Shown: positions 33,801 to 44,893 of the stretch, in pieces
How positions within the stretch are numbered: the first letter of the stretch is position 1
Layout of the letters: each line of letters opens with the position of its first letter
From: an uncultured Microbulbifer sp.
GTDB taxonomy: Bacteria > Pseudomonadota > Gammaproteobacteria > Pseudomonadales > Cellvibrionaceae
Length of the DNA stretch: 64,000 bases
Assembly: GCF_947504145.1 (NCBI RefSeq)
Contig: NZ_CANNGQ010000001.1
Span: 62,001 to 126,000, forward strand
Direction of reading: 5' to 3'
The notes under the pieces: generated by a model
Databases searched by the model: none
Seen by the model: the letters and a program-made list of their open reading frames with translations, nothing else
Told to the model about the DNA's origin: nothing
Program-made: the position numbers and the translations under genes

Positions 33801-35564
33801 ATGGGTGCAGTGAAAAAACCGCAACAACAGCCGGGCATCGCCCGCTGGCGCTTTGCGCTGGTGGCCGGTCTGCTGTGTCTGCTGGCTGTGGCCCTGATCG
33901 TACACCTGGCGGGCTTGCAGGTACTTCCGGAGCAGGATAAGGGGTACCGCTTCCTGCAGGATCAGGGGCGTGCACGCACCATCCGCACCGAGGAAATTGC
34001 TGCTTACCGGGGGTCAATTCTCGATCGCAACGGCGAGTTGCTGGCGGTGAGTACTCCGGTACAGACCATCTGGGCCAATCCCCAGCTGTTGAAAGAAGCG
34101 AGTGCCGATGAGTTGCGCGCGCTGGCATCGGCCCTGGGTACGCCGCCGACGCGCCTGGCCAAACGGTTGAAAAAGTACCGCAATAAAGGATTTATGTACC
34201 TGCATCGGCATATGACGCCGGAGCGGGCCGGCAAGGTGTTGGCGCTGGATCTCGCCGGTGTTTACAGCAAAAAAGAATACCGCCGCTTTTATCCTGCAGG
34301 TGAAGTCACTGCCCAGTTGCTGGGCTTTACTAATATTGACGACCTCGGTCAGGAGGGGTTGGAGCTGGCGTACGAGCAATCCTTGGCGGGGGAAGCGGGC
34401 AAGCGTCAGGTGGTGAAAGACCTGAAGGGCCGCACTGTGCAGGATCTTGCCGTCAAGCAGGAGGCGCGCCCTGGCCGGGACCTTCAGCTCACGATTGATA
34501 TGCGCCTCCAATATCTGGCGTATCGGGAACTCAAGAAAGCGGTGTCTGAAAATGGCGCCGCTTCCGGCTTTATGGTGATCCTGGATACCCAGAGCGGCGA
34601 TGTGCTGGCGATGGCCAATCAGCCTTCCTTTAACCCGAACAATCGTCACGGGGTGAAGGCTGCGGCGATGCGTAACCGCGCGCTGATCGATCAGTTCGAG
34701 CCCGGCTCCACCATCAAGCCGCTGACGGCCTTGGCGGCGTTGGAAACTGGTCGCTATCAACCGCATACCCGCATCAATACCAGCCCCGGTTACATCCGTC
34801 TGCCGGGCAAAACACTGTTGGACCCGGTGAATTACGGTGAGATAGATCTGACCAAAGTGATTACCAAGTCCAGCCAGGTGGGCATCACCAAGGTTGCCAT
34901 GGACCTAGAGCCCGAAACGTTGCGCGGACTTTTCTATCGTCTGGGGCTGGGCGAGGCGGTTGGCAGTGGGTTCCCCGGGGAGGCGCCGGGCATTCTGCCC
35001 ACCCGGGATCGTTGGCATCCCATTGAGCTGGCCAACTTTGCCTTTGGCTACGGTTTAACGGTGAATGCCGTGCAACTGGCCCAAGCCTACAGTGTGGTCG
35101 CCAATGCCGGGCTCAAGCGCCCGGTTTCGCTGATTCTGGAGCAGGGGAAAAAGGCGTCGAGTAATGGTGAGCGTGTGGTCGAGTCAGCGTTGGCTCTACA
35201 GGTAACCGCCATGCTGGAAACCGTGATTGGCCCCGGTGGTACTGGCAAGCGCGCTGCCGTCGACGGATATCGGGTGGCGGGCAAGACCGGCACCGTGCAC
35301 AAGGTGGGTAGCGAAGGATACGCGGACAACCGCTATCGCTCGGTGTTTGCGGGTTTTGTGCCGGCAGACAATCCGCGCCTGGCGGCTGTGGTCGTGATTG
35401 ATGATCCGAGCCACGCGAAATACTACGGCGGCGAAGTGGCCGCGCCAGTATTCGGCAAAGTGATGACCGGTGCTATGCGCCTGCTGCAGGTGCCGCCGGA
35501 AAAAGTCGCCCCTGCAGAGCAGCAGCTGGCGACACAGCTGGACGAAAGAGGTACTGCATCGTGA
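33801..35564 (+). CDS. ftsI: Peptidoglycan D,D-transpeptidase FtsI (PBP3)
   Basis: 587 residues from ATG 33801 (an upstream GTG at 33753 is in frame). It makes septal peptidoglycan cross-links with FtsW. An N-terminal transmembrane helix (FALVAGLLCLLAVALIVHLA) is followed by a pedestal domain and the transpeptidase domain. SxxK is in EPGSTIKPLT and KTG in VAGKTGTVHK. The second motif, usually SSN in FtsI, reads SSQ (TKSSQVGITK), a notable substitution near the active site. The stop overlaps the murE start by 4 bp. Confidence 0.96.
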   Translation: MGAVKKPQQQPGIARWRFALVAGLLCLLAVALIVHLAGLQVLPEQDKGYRFLQDQGRARTIRTEEIAAYRGSILDRNGELLAVSTPVQTIWANPQLLKEASADELRALASALGTPPTRLAKRLKKYRNKGFMYLHRHMTPERAGKVLALDLAGVYSKKEYRRFYPAGEVTAQLLGFTNIDDLGQEGLELAYEQSLAGEAGKRQVVKDLKGRTVQDLAVKQEARPGRDLQLTIDMRLQYLAYRELKKAVSENGAASGFMVILDTQSGDVLAMANQPSFNPNNRHGVKAAAMRNRALIDQFEPGSTIKPLTALAALETGRYQPHTRINTSPGYIRLPGKTLLDPVNYGEIDLTKVITKSSQVGITKVAMDLEPETLRGLFYRLGLGEAVGSGFPGEAPGILPTRDRWHPIELANFAFGYGLTVNAVQLAQAYSVVANAGLKRPVSLILEQGKKASSNGERVVESALALQVTAMLETVIGPGGTGKRAAVDGYRVAGKTGTVHKVGSEGYADNRYRSVFAGFVPADNPRLAAVVVIDDPSHAKYYGGEVAAPVFGKVMTGAMRLLQVPPEKVAPAEQQLATQLDERGTAS

Positions 35565-37093
35565 CCCAGCACAACGAACAACAGATCCGCAAAGCCTCCC
35601 TGGCCACTCTGGTGCCGGGCTATGCGGGTATTCCCGATACTCAGGTTTCAGGCGTGGCGCTGGACAGCCGCCAGGTGAAATCCGGCGATGTATTTATGGC
35701 GCTGCGCGGCACCGTTGTGGACGGTCGCGAATTTATCGATGCCGCCATCAATAGCGGTGCCGCGGCGGTACTAGCCGACGGTGACGCCCTGGGGTGCGAA
35801 GAGCGCAGTGGCGTTCAGGTAGTCACCGTGCCTGGGCTTGCGGCGCGGGTCGGGGAAATCGCGGCGCGTTTTTACGGCCACCCGTCCGAGTCCATGTATC
35901 TGGTGGGCGTGACGGGTACCAACGGCAAGTCCACCTGTGCGTATCTCACTGCACAATTACTGGCAAAATATTTTGGCAGTGCCGCCGTAATGGGCACCAT
36001 CGGCAACGGTGTGTGGAAGGATGGTGATATTGCTCTGCAGGAGACCGGTCTTACGACGCCTGACCCGGTGCGACTGCAGGCAGACTACGCCGATTTTTAC
36101 GCGGATGGCGCGCGCGCTGCGGCGATGGAAGTTTCGTCGCACTCCCTGTCGCAAGGGCGTGTGCACGGTCTGGTATTTGATACGGCGGTGTTCACCAACC
36201 TGACCCGCGATCACCTGGATTACCACGGCAATATGGCGGCGTACGGTGCGGCCAAAGAAAAACTTTTTGGCCTGCCCAAGCTGAAGCGCGGCGTAATTAA
36301 TATCGACGACCCGTTTGGTGCGCAGATGGTAGAACGCTGCAAACTGCGCGGTCTCAAAGTCATTACCTACGGGATGCAGACCGGCGATCTGCAGGTGCGC
36401 AACCTGAAGCGTCTGGATGACGGTTTTTCGGTGCAGCTGCTTACCCCCTGGGGAGAAGGCGAACTGCGCGCACCGCTGATCGGTGACTTCAATATTCACA
36501 ATATGCTGGCGGTGGTTGCTGCAGTCGCGGCTGCGGGCATGCCGCTGGAAGACATTCTGGCTGAGTTTCCGGCCATTCAGCCGGTTCCCGGACGTATGGA
36601 GCGCGTCGCGAGCGAAGCGGGTGAGGTCAATGTGCTGGTGGATTATGCGCATACACCGGATGCACTGCGTGCGGCCTTGGAAGCAGCGCGCCCCTATTGC
36701 CGCGGCAAGCTCTTGTGCGTATTTGGCTGTGGTGGCGATCGCGACAATGGCAAGCGCGCACCGATGGGTCGTATCGCTAGCGAGCTTGCAGACTACACGG
36801 TGGTTACCAGTGACAATCCGCGCGGTGAAGATCCGCAAGCCATCGTCGAGGAAATTATTAAGGGTATCGCTGGCGGTGCCAACGATGAGCACTGCACCGT
36901 GAAACTGGACCGGGCCGAAGCGATCCAATACGCCATTGATCACGCCGCCGCCGGTGATACGGTGGTGATTGCGGGTAAAGGCCATGAAGATTATCAGTTG
37001 ATCGCCGGCGAAAAGTTGCATTTTTGCGATCGCGAGCAGGCGGCAGCCGCACTTGCCAAGCGCGCTGCGCGAGAACTGAAGGGTGGCCGCTGA
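35561..37093 (+). CDS. murE: UDP-MurNAc-tripeptide synthetase (meso-DAP adding)
   Basis: 510 residues from a GTG in a GTGA overlap with ftsI. Mur-ligase ATP loop GVTGTNGKST, and the DNPR motif in VTSDNPRGEDP, which marks specificity for meso-diaminopimelate as the third residue. Cytoplasmic step of peptidoglycan precursor synthesis. The murE stop and the murF start share bases (TGATG). Confidence 0.97.
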   Translation: MTQHNEQQIRKASLATLVPGYAGIPDTQVSGVALDSRQVKSGDVFMALRGTVVDGREFIDAAINSGAAAVLADGDALGCEERSGVQVVTVPGLAARVGEIAARFYGHPSESMYLVGVTGTNGKSTCAYLTAQLLAKYFGSAAVMGTIGNGVWKDGDIALQETGLTTPDPVRLQADYADFYADGARAAAMEVSSHSLSQGRVHGLVFDTAVFTNLTRDHLDYHGNMAAYGAAKEKLFGLPKLKRGVINIDDPFGAQMVERCKLRGLKVITYGMQTGDLQVRNLKRLDDGFSVQLLTPWGEGELRAPLIGDFNIHNMLAVVAAVAAAGMPLEDILAEFPAIQPVPGRMERVASEAGEVNVLVDYAHTPDALRAALEAARPYCRGKLLCVFGCGGDRDNGKRAPMGRIASELADYTVVTSDNPRGEDPQAIVEEIIKGIAGGANDEHCTVKLDRAEAIQYAIDHAAAGDTVVIAGKGHEDYQLIAGEKLHFCDREQAAAALAKRAARELKGGR

Positions 37094-38463
37094 TGATTGC
37101 CTCGTTTTCACTGCAGCAGTTGCAACAACGGTTTGGCGGCGAGCTGATCAATGGCTCCGTCGATTTCGATGCGGTGTGCACGGATACGCGCAAGCTGGAT
37201 CCCCGCGCTTTGTTTGTTGCCCTGCGCGGAGAAAACTTCGACGCGCACGATTTTCTGAACGAAGTGGACGGTAACGTCCTGGGTGTTGTTACCGAAAAGG
37301 TCATTCAAGGTTCGAACCTGCCGCAGTGGCTGGTGTCCGATACCACCGTCGCCCTGGGTCAGATAGGCCTGCTGTGCCGCGAACAGTTTACCGGCCCGGT
37401 GATCGGGATTACCGGTTCCTGTGGGAAGACCACGGTAAAAGAGATGCTCGCGGCAATTTTCGGTCAGCACCATAACGTGTGCGTGACCCGCGGCAACCTG
37501 AACAACCATTTTGGCGTACCCATGACTCTGTTTTCCCTGGCGCCCGAGCACCAGGTGCTGATTGTGGAGATGGGAGCCAGTGGCCCGGATGAAATCGGCT
37601 ATCTGTGCAGTGTTGCCAAGCCGCAGATTACCGCGGTGAATAATGTGATGCCCGCCCATGTGGAGGGCTTCGGCTCCGTGGACGGTATTGCCACTGCGAA
37701 AGGACAGATTTATACCAGCCTGCAAAATGGCGGTATTGCAGTCGTCAATGCGGATGACAATTACGCGAACTACTGGCGCGGTGAAATGCCCGACGGTGTG
37801 CGCACCCTGGAGGTCGGATTCGGCCATCAATGTGCGGTACACCCGGAAAACATCGAATTGAATGCATTGGGGTGCGCCTCTTTCGATCTGGTGATCGAGG
37901 GTGTATCCCATCCGGTGCAATTGCAGTTGCTGGGTGAGCACAATGTGCATAACGCGCTGGTCGCAGCGGGTTGCGCGTTTGCAGCCGGCATCCCTGTTGC
38001 GGAGATTGCCGAAGGCCTCAATGCGCTCACAGGCGTGGGTGGGCGCATGCAGTCGTTCAGTAGCGGTTCCGGTGCCTCGGTCATCGACGACAGCTACAAC
38101 GCTAATCCGGGTTCGGTGAGCGCAGCGATCGAACTGCTGGCACAGCGCGATGGCAAGAAAATTTTGGTGCTCGGGGATATGGCGGAACTTGGCCCGGAAG
38201 CGGACCAGTCGCACCGCGATATGGGCCGGCTGGCGCTGGAACGCGGTATTGATCAGCTGTTTACGCTCGGCACCCTGAGCGCGGCGGCAAGTATCGAGTT
38301 CGCCTCCGGGCATCAACAGAAACAACGGAATTTCTCCGAGCGCGAGGCCCTGGTCCGGGCACTGGCGCCGGAGCTGGATGAAAACACCACTGTGCTGGTG
38401 AAAGGTTCCCGCAGTGCGCGTATGGAACTGGTAGTGCAAGCACTGACCAACGGGAATCAATAA
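37093..38463 (+). CDS. murF: UDP-MurNAc-pentapeptide synthetase (D-Ala-D-Ala adding)
   Basis: 456 residues from the ATG in the TGATG overlap with murE; a longer upstream extension in the same frame lies inside murE and is not credible. ATP loop GITGSCGKTTVKEML; other Mur-ligase features are TRGNLNNHFGVP and DSYNANPGSV. It adds D-Ala-D-Ala to the tripeptide. The ddl gene making this dipeptide is not in the window. Confidence 0.97.
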   Translation: MIASFSLQQLQQRFGGELINGSVDFDAVCTDTRKLDPRALFVALRGENFDAHDFLNEVDGNVLGVVTEKVIQGSNLPQWLVSDTTVALGQIGLLCREQFTGPVIGITGSCGKTTVKEMLAAIFGQHHNVCVTRGNLNNHFGVPMTLFSLAPEHQVLIVEMGASGPDEIGYLCSVAKPQITAVNNVMPAHVEGFGSVDGIATAKGQIYTSLQNGGIAVVNADDNYANYWRGEMPDGVRTLEVGFGHQCAVHPENIELNALGCASFDLVIEGVSHPVQLQLLGEHNVHNALVAAGCAFAAGIPVAEIAEGLNALTGVGGRMQSFSSGSGASVIDDSYNANPGSVSAAIELLAQRDGKKILVLGDMAELGPEADQSHRDMGRLALERGIDQLFTLGTLSAAASIEFASGHQQKQRNFSEREALVRALAPELDENTTVLVKGSRSARMELVVQALTNGNQ

Positions 38464-38475
38464 AAGGTTTTAACC

Positions 38476-39561
38476 ATGCTGCTTTGGCTGGCTGAATATT
38501 TACAACAATTCTGGAAGGGCTTTTCGGTCTTCGATTACCTGACTGTGCGTGCGATTTTGAGTGCGCTGACCGCACTGGGTATTTCCCTGCTGGTGGGGCC
38601 GCGCATGATTACCTGGCTGAATCGCCTGCAGGTTGGTCAGGCAGTGCGCGACGACGGACCTCAGTCACACCTCAGCAAGTCGGGCACGCCCACCATGGGT
38701 GGCACCCTGATTCTTGCGGCGATTTTTTCCGGGTCTTTGCTGTGGTCCGATCTCAGCAACCGCCTGGTCTGGGTCACCCTGCTGGTGACCTTCGTGTTTG
38801 GAGCGGTCGGTTTTGTGGATGACTACAAGAAAGTGGTCGAGAAAAATTCCCGTGGTCTGATCGCACGCTGGAAATATTTGTGGCAGTCCGTTGCCGGTCT
38901 GGGTGCTGCGATTTATCTGTACATGAGTGCCACGACACCGGCCGAGACCCAGTTGTTTGTACCGTTTTTCAAGGATATAGCAATCAATCTCGGCCCAGTC
39001 ACTTTTATCCTGCTCACGTATTTTGTGGTGGTTGGCTCCAGTAATGCAGTCAATCTGACGGATGGCCTGGACGGGCTGGCGATCATGCCATCTGTAATGG
39101 TCGGTGGTGCACTGGGTGTGATTGCCTATCTGGTTGGGCATGTGGAATTTGCCGAGTACCTGCATATTCCATCGATCTCGGGAGCGGGCGAGCTGGCGGT
39201 GTTCTGTGCAGCGCTGGGTGGCGCCGGCCTCGGGTTTTTATGGTTCAACACATACCCGGCACAGGTATTTATGGGGGACGTGGGCGCGCTGGCGCTGGGT
39301 GCGGCGCTGGGTATTATCGCGGTCATCACCCGCCACGAGATTGTGCTGTTCATTATGGGTGGCGTATTTGTGATGGAAACGGTTTCCGTGATCTTGCAGG
39401 TGGCGTCGTTCAAATTGACCGGGAAGCGTATTTTTCGCATGGCCCCCCTGCACCATCATTTTGAATTGAAAGGCTGGCCGGAGCCGCGCGTCATCGTGCG
39501 TTTCTGGATTATCACCGTAGTGCTGGTGCTCGCCGGACTGGCGACCCTGAAACTGCGTTGA
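38476..39561 (+). CDS. mraY: Phospho-MurNAc-pentapeptide translocase
   Basis: 361 residues, a multispanning membrane protein with about ten helices. Signature segments are [41 protein letters not shown] and [12 protein letters not shown], which include the catalytic Asp residues and the HHH motif. It transfers phospho-MurNAc-pentapeptide to undecaprenyl phosphate to form lipid I. It follows murF after 12 bp. Confidence 0.98.
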   Translation: MLLWLAEYLQQFWKGFSVFDYLTVRAILSALTALGISLLVGPRMITWLNRLQVGQAVRDDGPQSHLSKSGTPTMGGTLILAAIFSGSLLWSDLSNRLVWVTLLVTFVFGAVGFVDDYKKVVEKNSRGLIARWKYLWQSVAGLGAAIYLYMSATTPAETQLFVPFFKDIAINLGPVTFILLTYFVVVGSSNAVNLTDGLDGLAIMPSVMVGGALGVIAYLVGHVEFAEYLHIPSISGAGELAVFCAALGGAGLGFLWFNTYPAQVFMGDVGALALGAALGIIAVITRHEIVLFIMGGVFVMETVSVILQVASFKLTGKRIFRMAPLHHHFELKGWPEPRVIVRFWIITVVLVLAGLATLKLR

Positions 39562-39596
39562 TGTAAACCCGAGAAACAGGAACTGATAAAGAACCA

Positions 39597-41000
39597 ATGA
39601 GTCTTATCGCAACCTCAGAGAAAAAAGTGGTGATCGGATTGGGTGCTACCGGGCAATCGGTAGTGCGCTTTTTGCTGCGCCAGGGTATTTCTCCGGTTGT
39701 GGTGGATAGCCGCGAAGCGCCCCCTGCGCTGGAATCTTTCCGCGCGGAATTCCCGGGGGTACCGGTTGAGTGCGGTCCGCTGGATAAAGATACCCTGCTC
39801 GCCGCCAGTGAAATCATTGCAAGCCCCGGAATCGGTGTGGCCGAGCCGGCAATCGCCGCTGCCGTTGCAGAAGAAATTCCGGTGATTGGGGATATCGAAC
39901 TGTTTGCCCGCGAATTGGCAAACGCGCAACCCGCGCCCAAGGTGATTGCGATTACCGGCTCCAACGGTAAGAGCACGGTTACCACCCTGATGGGTGAAAT
40001 GGCGAAAGCGGCCGGTGTGAGTGTGCAGGTAGGCGGCAATATCGGCATACCGGTGCTGGATCTCCTCAGTAGTGATCAGCCGTTGCCGGAATTGTTTGTG
40101 CTGGAGTTGTCCAGTTTTCAGCTTGAGACCACTTACTCGTTGCAATCGGATGTGGCGACGATTCTCAACGTCAGTGCGGACCATATGGACCGCTATGCAG
40201 ATATTGCGGCATACCACCGAGCCAAGCAGCGGGTGTACCGTCACGCGCGGCAATTCGTCATCAACCGCGCCGATCCGCTTACCCGCGGGCCGCTGTCCCG
40301 GGAAAGCCGCGAGTGGAGCTTTGGGCTGAACCGTCCGGATCTGCAGCAGTTCGGGGTAATTTCCAGTGCGGGCGAAAACTGGCTGGCGCAGGGCGCGAAT
40401 AAACTGATGCCCGCGCGGGAAATGGCCATGGTGGGGAGCCACAATGTGGCCAACGCTTTGGCGGCGCTGGCATTGGGCAATGCCGTTGGTTTGCCAATGG
40501 ATAAAATGCTCGACACCTTGCGTCGGTTTACCGGGCTTACCCATCGCTGTGAGCGGGTGGCGGACCACGCTGACGTGACCTTCGTGAACGATTCCAAGGG
40601 TACCAACGTGGGGGCAACCCGTGCCGCACTGGATGGTTTGGCCGAGGGTGAGCGGAAAATTGTGTTGATTGCTGGCGGCGATGGTAAAGGTGCGGACTTT
40701 GCGCCGCTGGCTGAAGCTGTAAACACGCTGCGCGGGCTTGTGACTATCGGTGTTGACGGGCCGAAAATTGCGCAAGTATTTGACGGCCATGTCGCCCATC
40801 AATCTGCGGACTCAATGGACGATGCTGTTCGCAAGGCGGCTGCCATGGCTGAGAGCGGAGACTTTGTTGTTCTGTCTCCCGCCTGTGCCAGTTTCGATAT
40901 GTACCGTAATTTTGAAGCCCGCGGCGAAGATTTCCGGCAGGCGGTCAACGGCTTGATCGCCACCGCTGACAGTGCGCAAAGCTCCGGAGGTGCATCGTGA
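39597..41000 (+). CDS. murD: UDP-MurNAc-L-alanine:D-glutamate ligase
   Basis: 467 residues. N-terminal Rossmann-like UDP-binding part (VVIGLGATGQSVVRFLL), ATP loop AITGSNGKSTVTTL, and the C-terminal SPACASFDMYRNFEARGEDF block typical of MurD. It adds D-Glu as the second stem residue. It overlaps ftsW by 4 bp. Confidence 0.97.
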   Translation: MSLIATSEKKVVIGLGATGQSVVRFLLRQGISPVVVDSREAPPALESFRAEFPGVPVECGPLDKDTLLAASEIIASPGIGVAEPAIAAAVAEEIPVIGDIELFARELANAQPAPKVIAITGSNGKSTVTTLMGEMAKAAGVSVQVGGNIGIPVLDLLSSDQPLPELFVLELSSFQLETTYSLQSDVATILNVSADHMDRYADIAAYHRAKQRVYRHARQFVINRADPLTRGPLSRESREWSFGLNRPDLQQFGVISSAGENWLAQGANKLMPAREMAMVGSHNVANALAALALGNAVGLPMDKMLDTLRRFTGLTHRCERVADHADVTFVNDSKGTNVGATRAALDGLAEGERKIVLIAGGDGKGADFAPLAEAVNTLRGLVTIGVDGPKIAQVFDGHVAHQSADSMDDAVRKAAAMAESGDFVVLSPACASFDMYRNFEARGEDFRQAVNGLIATADSAQSSGGAS

Positions 41001-42235
41001 GCCGTAAAGAGCGCAAGAATCTGAATGTGGCGGCCAACGAGCAGATCGACGACTTTGCCTGGGTGCTGCCGTTCTGTGTGCTGGCTCTGGCCAGTATTGG
41101 TGTGGTGATGGTGGCCTCGGCGTCTATTGCGTTTGCTGCCGACGTGTACAGCGACTCCTGGTATTTCCTCAAGCGACACCTGGTGTTTTTAGCTGCGGGC
41201 GCTGTCGGTGCATTGATCGTGAGCCGCATTTCTCTGGCGATCTGGTCCAACCTTTCCTGGACGCTGCTGATTTTTGCCCTGGGTATGTTACTGGTGGTGC
41301 TGATTCCCGGAGTAGGACGTGCGGTCAACGGCAGCATGCGCTGGATTGCCCTGGGGCCGATTACAGTGCAGCCGGCGGAAATAGCCAAATTCTGCTGCCT
41401 GATTTTCTTCGCCAGTTTTCTTACCCGGCGTCACGAGAAGTTGCGGCACTGGAGCAGCTTTATGGTACCGATTTCCGTGCTGGGTATGGTGGCGGTTTTG
41501 CTGCTGCTGGAGCCGGATTTTGGTTCGGTAGTGGTCATTTCCGGCACCGCGCTGGCAATGGTGTTTCTTGCCGGCGCGCGCCTGCCGCATACGTTTTTGC
41601 TGGTGGGGCTTGCCGCCTGCGGGCTGGCGTTGATGGCTCTGGTCAGCCCCTACCGGTTGCAGCGCCTGACGACCTTCCTCGACCCCTGGGGCGAGCAGTT
41701 TGCCGGCGGCTATCAGCTGACCCAGTCGCTAATTGCGTTCGGGCGCGGTGAATGGTTCGGTGTGGGGCTGGGCAACAGCGTGCAGAAACTGTTTTATCTG
41801 CCCGAGGCCCACACCGATTTCGTGTTTGCCATCCTCGCGGAAGAGTGGGGCATGCTGGGAGGACTTGTGGTGATCGGCCTCTACGCAGCGTTGACTTGGT
41901 CACTGTTGCGGCTGGTGCGCAAAGCCTTGGAAAAACAGGCGGTTTTTGCCGCGCTGCTCACATTCGGCATTGCGGTACTGCTGGCCGGACAGGCGTTTGT
42001 AAATATGGGCGTCGCCTCCGGCTTGCTGCCCACCAAGGGCTTGACGCTGCCCTTTGTCAGCTCCGGCGGATCCAGCCTGGTGGTGTGTTTTGCCCTGTTC
42101 GGCCTCGCCTGGCGAGTGCAGAAAGAATTGAGCAGTGAGCAACAGGCATCTGAGGGTGGCATTGCGAGTATTCGCCAGTTGCCGATTTTCAACCCTCTGC
42201 AACTGGGCGACCGAAAAACCGGGGAGGCAGCGTGA
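40997..42235 (+). CDS. ftsW: Septal peptidoglycan polymerase FtsW (SEDS family)
   Basis: 412 residues with about ten membrane helices. SEDS features: GRAVNGSMRWIALGP, QPAEIAKF, LLLEPDFGSVV, YQLTQSLIAFGRG, GLGNSVQKLFYLPEAHTDFV and PFVSSGGSSL. It polymerises lipid II at the septum with FtsI. It starts at GTG overlapping the murD stop by 4 bp. Confidence 0.97.
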   Translation: MSRKERKNLNVAANEQIDDFAWVLPFCVLALASIGVVMVASASIAFAADVYSDSWYFLKRHLVFLAAGAVGALIVSRISLAIWSNLSWTLLIFALGMLLVVLIPGVGRAVNGSMRWIALGPITVQPAEIAKFCCLIFFASFLTRRHEKLRHWSSFMVPISVLGMVAVLLLLEPDFGSVVVISGTALAMVFLAGARLPHTFLLVGLAACGLALMALVSPYRLQRLTTFLDPWGEQFAGGYQLTQSLIAFGRGEWFGVGLGNSVQKLFYLPEAHTDFVFAILAEEWGMLGGLVVIGLYAALTWSLLRLVRKALEKQAVFAALLTFGIAVLLAGQAFVNMGVASGLLPTKGLTLPFVSSGGSSLVVCFALFGLAWRVQKELSSEQQASEGGIASIRQLPIFNPLQLGDRKTGEAA

Positions 42236-43329
42236 TGAGTGAGACCAACAGCGCCACGTTTACCGGCAAGAAATTTCTTGTGATGGCCGGTGGCACCGGT
42301 GGACATGTGTTCCCTGCGCTGGCCGTTGCGCGTGCACTGCAGGCCGAAGGCGGCTCGGTGGAATGGCTCGGCACTATGCGTGGTATTGAAGCGCAGCTGA
42401 TTCCCGCAGCGGATATTCCGCTGCATTTCATCACTGTCGAAGGCATTCGTGGGAAAGGAAAAGCAGCCTTGCTGAAGGCGCCCGTGCAAATCAGCAAGGC
42501 AATCTGGCAGGCGCGCCAGGTGGTGAAAGCGGTGAAGCCGGATGCGGTGCTGGGATTTGGTGGCTTTGCCACGGGACCTGGCGGTGTGGCTGCGCGGCTC
42601 GCCGGTGTGCCGTTGATTATTCACGAGCAGAATGCGGTGGCCGGCACAACCAATCGGTTGCTGGCAAAAATTGCCAACCGGGTACTGGAAGCCTTTCCCA
42701 GTGGCCTGCCGGCGGCCCAGGAAGTGGGCAACCCGGTGCGCACTGAAATAGCTGAACTGCCGGCGCCCGCGGAACGCATAGGAAAACAATCACCGGCGTG
42801 CTTGCTGGTGCTGGGTGGCAGCCTGGGTGCCGTGGCAATCAACCAGCTGGTGCCCGAGGCGCTGGCAAAAATACCCGCAGAAAAGCGGCCGACAGTACGC
42901 CATCAGGCCGGGCAGCGGCATCTGGACCTGGCCAAAGAAGCCTATGAGCGCGCTGGTGTAGAAGCAGAAGTTGTACCGTTTATTGCCGATATGGCAGGTG
43001 CCTACGGGCAGGCAGACCTGGTGATCTGCCGCTCGGGTGCATTGACCGTATCGGAAATTGCCGCCGCAGGATTGGGGGCCATTATGGTGCCGTTTCCCTT
43101 CGCCATTGATGACCACCAGACCAAAAATGGCGAGTGGCTGGAACAGGCGGGCGCAGCACGAGTGATTCAGCAGGATGCGCTCGACGCTGACGAACTGGCG
43201 GGACTACTCGAATCGCTATTCGCCGACGCGAATACATTACTGGCTATGGCGGAGGCGGCACGCCGCGTTGCCAAGCCCGATGCGACCGACCGGGTGTTGG
43301 CCGTATGTCGCGAAGAGTTGGGGTGTTGA
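42235..43329 (+). CDS. murG: UDP-GlcNAc transferase MurG (lipid II synthase)
   Basis: 364 residues from the ATG at 42235, which has GGAGG 7 nt upstream; a GTG immediately before is less well spaced. Motifs: [14 protein letters not shown] at the N-terminus, [23 protein letters not shown] and [19 protein letters not shown]28-family enzyme at the inner face of the membrane that adds GlcNAc to lipid I. It overlaps ftsW by one base. Confidence 0.97.
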   Translation: MSETNSATFTGKKFLVMAGGTGGHVFPALAVARALQAEGGSVEWLGTMRGIEAQLIPAADIPLHFITVEGIRGKGKAALLKAPVQISKAIWQARQVVKAVKPDAVLGFGGFATGPGGVAARLAGVPLIIHEQNAVAGTTNRLLAKIANRVLEAFPSGLPAAQEVGNPVRTEIAELPAPAERIGKQSPACLLVLGGSLGAVAINQLVPEALAKIPAEKRPTVRHQAGQRHLDLAKEAYERAGVEAEVVPFIADMAGAYGQADLVICRSGALTVSEIAAAGLGAIMVPFPFAIDDHQTKNGEWLEQAGAARVIQQDALDADELAGLLESLFADANTLLAMAEAARRVAKPDATDRVLAVCREELGC

Positions 43330-43330
43330 T

Positions 43331-44857
43331 ATGTCTCGTACAGATGACCAGCAAACAACTAGCCAGCGAACAAAGAATTCAGAAAGCATTGGAAAAAATA
43401 TGAGCGACAAGGGCGAAAGCCACTACCACGTACCGGCCATGCGTCGTATTCGCCGCATCCACTTTATCGGTGTGGGCGGTGCGGGTATGAGTGGCATCGC
43501 CGAAGTGCTGCAGAACCAGGGCTATGAAGTGTCCGGCTCTGACCTGCGCGAAAGCAAGGTCACTGAGCGTTTGCGCAAACTGGGTATCAAAGTCCAGCTT
43601 GGCCACACCGCGGCCAACGTGAGCGATGTAGATGTGGTGGTCAATTCCTCGGCCATTTACGGAGATAATCCGGAGCTGATTGCGGCACGAGACAACCGTA
43701 TTCCGGTAGTGCGTCGCGCAGAAATGCTCGGGGAACTGATGCGCTACCGCTACGGGATTGCGGTTGCCGGTACGCACGGAAAAACCACTACCACCAGCCT
43801 GATCGCCTCCATTTTCGCGGCCGATGGCAAGGATCCCACGTTTGTGATCGGTGGCCTGGTGAATAGTGCGGGTACCAATGCGGCGCTGGGTGAGAGCCGC
43901 TACCTGATTGCTGAGGCGGACGAGAGCGACGCGTCCTTCCTGCACCTGCAGCCGATGGTTACCGTAGTGACCAATATTGATGCGGATCATATGGAAACCT
44001 ACGGTGGGGATTTCGAAAAGGTCAAACAGATCTTTATCGATTTCATCCACAACCTGCCGTTTTACGGCCTGGCGGTCGTGTGTGGTGACGATGCCAATGT
44101 ACAGGAAGTGATTCCGCGTATGGCTCGCCCGATCACCACTTACGGCTTTGATGAGGGTAATGATTTCCGCATCAGCGATGTAAAACAGGAGCCACTGCGC
44201 AGTGCCTTTACTGTGCACCGCCCCGACGGCACCGCACTGAGCGTGTATGTAAATACACCGGGTATTCACAATGTGCTGAATGCGACAGCGGCGATTGCGG
44301 TGGCTACCGAAGAAGGCGTTAGCGATGAGGCGATCCGCGAAGGCTTGAACGGCTTCCAGGGGGTTGGCCGCCGCTTTCAGATTTACGGTGATTACCCGGT
44401 CAGTGATGACGCCGATGCGGAAACTGTCATGCTGGTGGACGATTACGGGCATCATCCGCGGGAAGTGGCCGCCACTATCCAGACCGTACGCGACGGCTGG
44501 CCGGAGCGCCGTCTGGTAATGGTGTATCAACCTCATCGCTATACCCGTACGCGGGACCTGTTCGAAGATTTCGTACACGTGCTTTCACAGGTCGACAAAC
44601 TGGTTCTTCTGGATGTATATAGCGCCGGTGAAGCCGCAATTCCCGGGGCGGACGGCCGTACTCTGGCGCGCAGTATTCGCAACCGCGGCCAGATAGACCC
44701 GATTTTTGTGGAAAAGGTGGATCAGGTACCGCCGCTGCTGGCAGACCTGTTAGCGCCCGGCGATATCGTATTGACCCAGGGTGCCGGTAATGTCGGCGGT
44801 CTGGCGCAGCAGCTGGCGGAGTGGCGACTGGGCGATAAAGCCGGTTCGGACAAGTAA
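43331..44857 (+). CDS. murC: UDP-MurNAc:L-alanine ligase
   Basis: 508 residues from ATG 43331, just after the murG stop; an ATG at 43400 would give 485 residues and remove a polar, poorly conserved N-terminus. Motifs: [23 protein letters not shown] loop [12 protein letters not shown] and [14 protein letters not shown]. It adds the first residue, L-Ala. In many relatives ddl follows; here ftsQ follows after 36 bp. Confidence 0.97.
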   Translation: MSRTDDQQTTSQRTKNSESIGKNMSDKGESHYHVPAMRRIRRIHFIGVGGAGMSGIAEVLQNQGYEVSGSDLRESKVTERLRKLGIKVQLGHTAANVSDVDVVVNSSAIYGDNPELIAARDNRIPVVRRAEMLGELMRYRYGIAVAGTHGKTTTTSLIASIFAADGKDPTFVIGGLVNSAGTNAALGESRYLIAEADESDASFLHLQPMVTVVTNIDADHMETYGGDFEKVKQIFIDFIHNLPFYGLAVVCGDDANVQEVIPRMARPITTYGFDEGNDFRISDVKQEPLRSAFTVHRPDGTALSVYVNTPGIHNVLNATAAIAVATEEGVSDEAIREGLNGFQGVGRRFQIYGDYPVSDDADAETVMLVDDYGHHPREVAATIQTVRDGWPERRLVMVYQPHRYTRTRDLFEDFVHVLSQVDKLVLLDVYSAGEAAIPGADGRTLARSIRNRGQIDPIFVEKVDQVPPLLADLLAPGDIVLTQGAGNVGGLAQQLAEWRLGDKAGSDK

Positions 44858-44893
44858 ACCGTCAGCGACAGTACATGGGCTAAAGAAAAGAGA

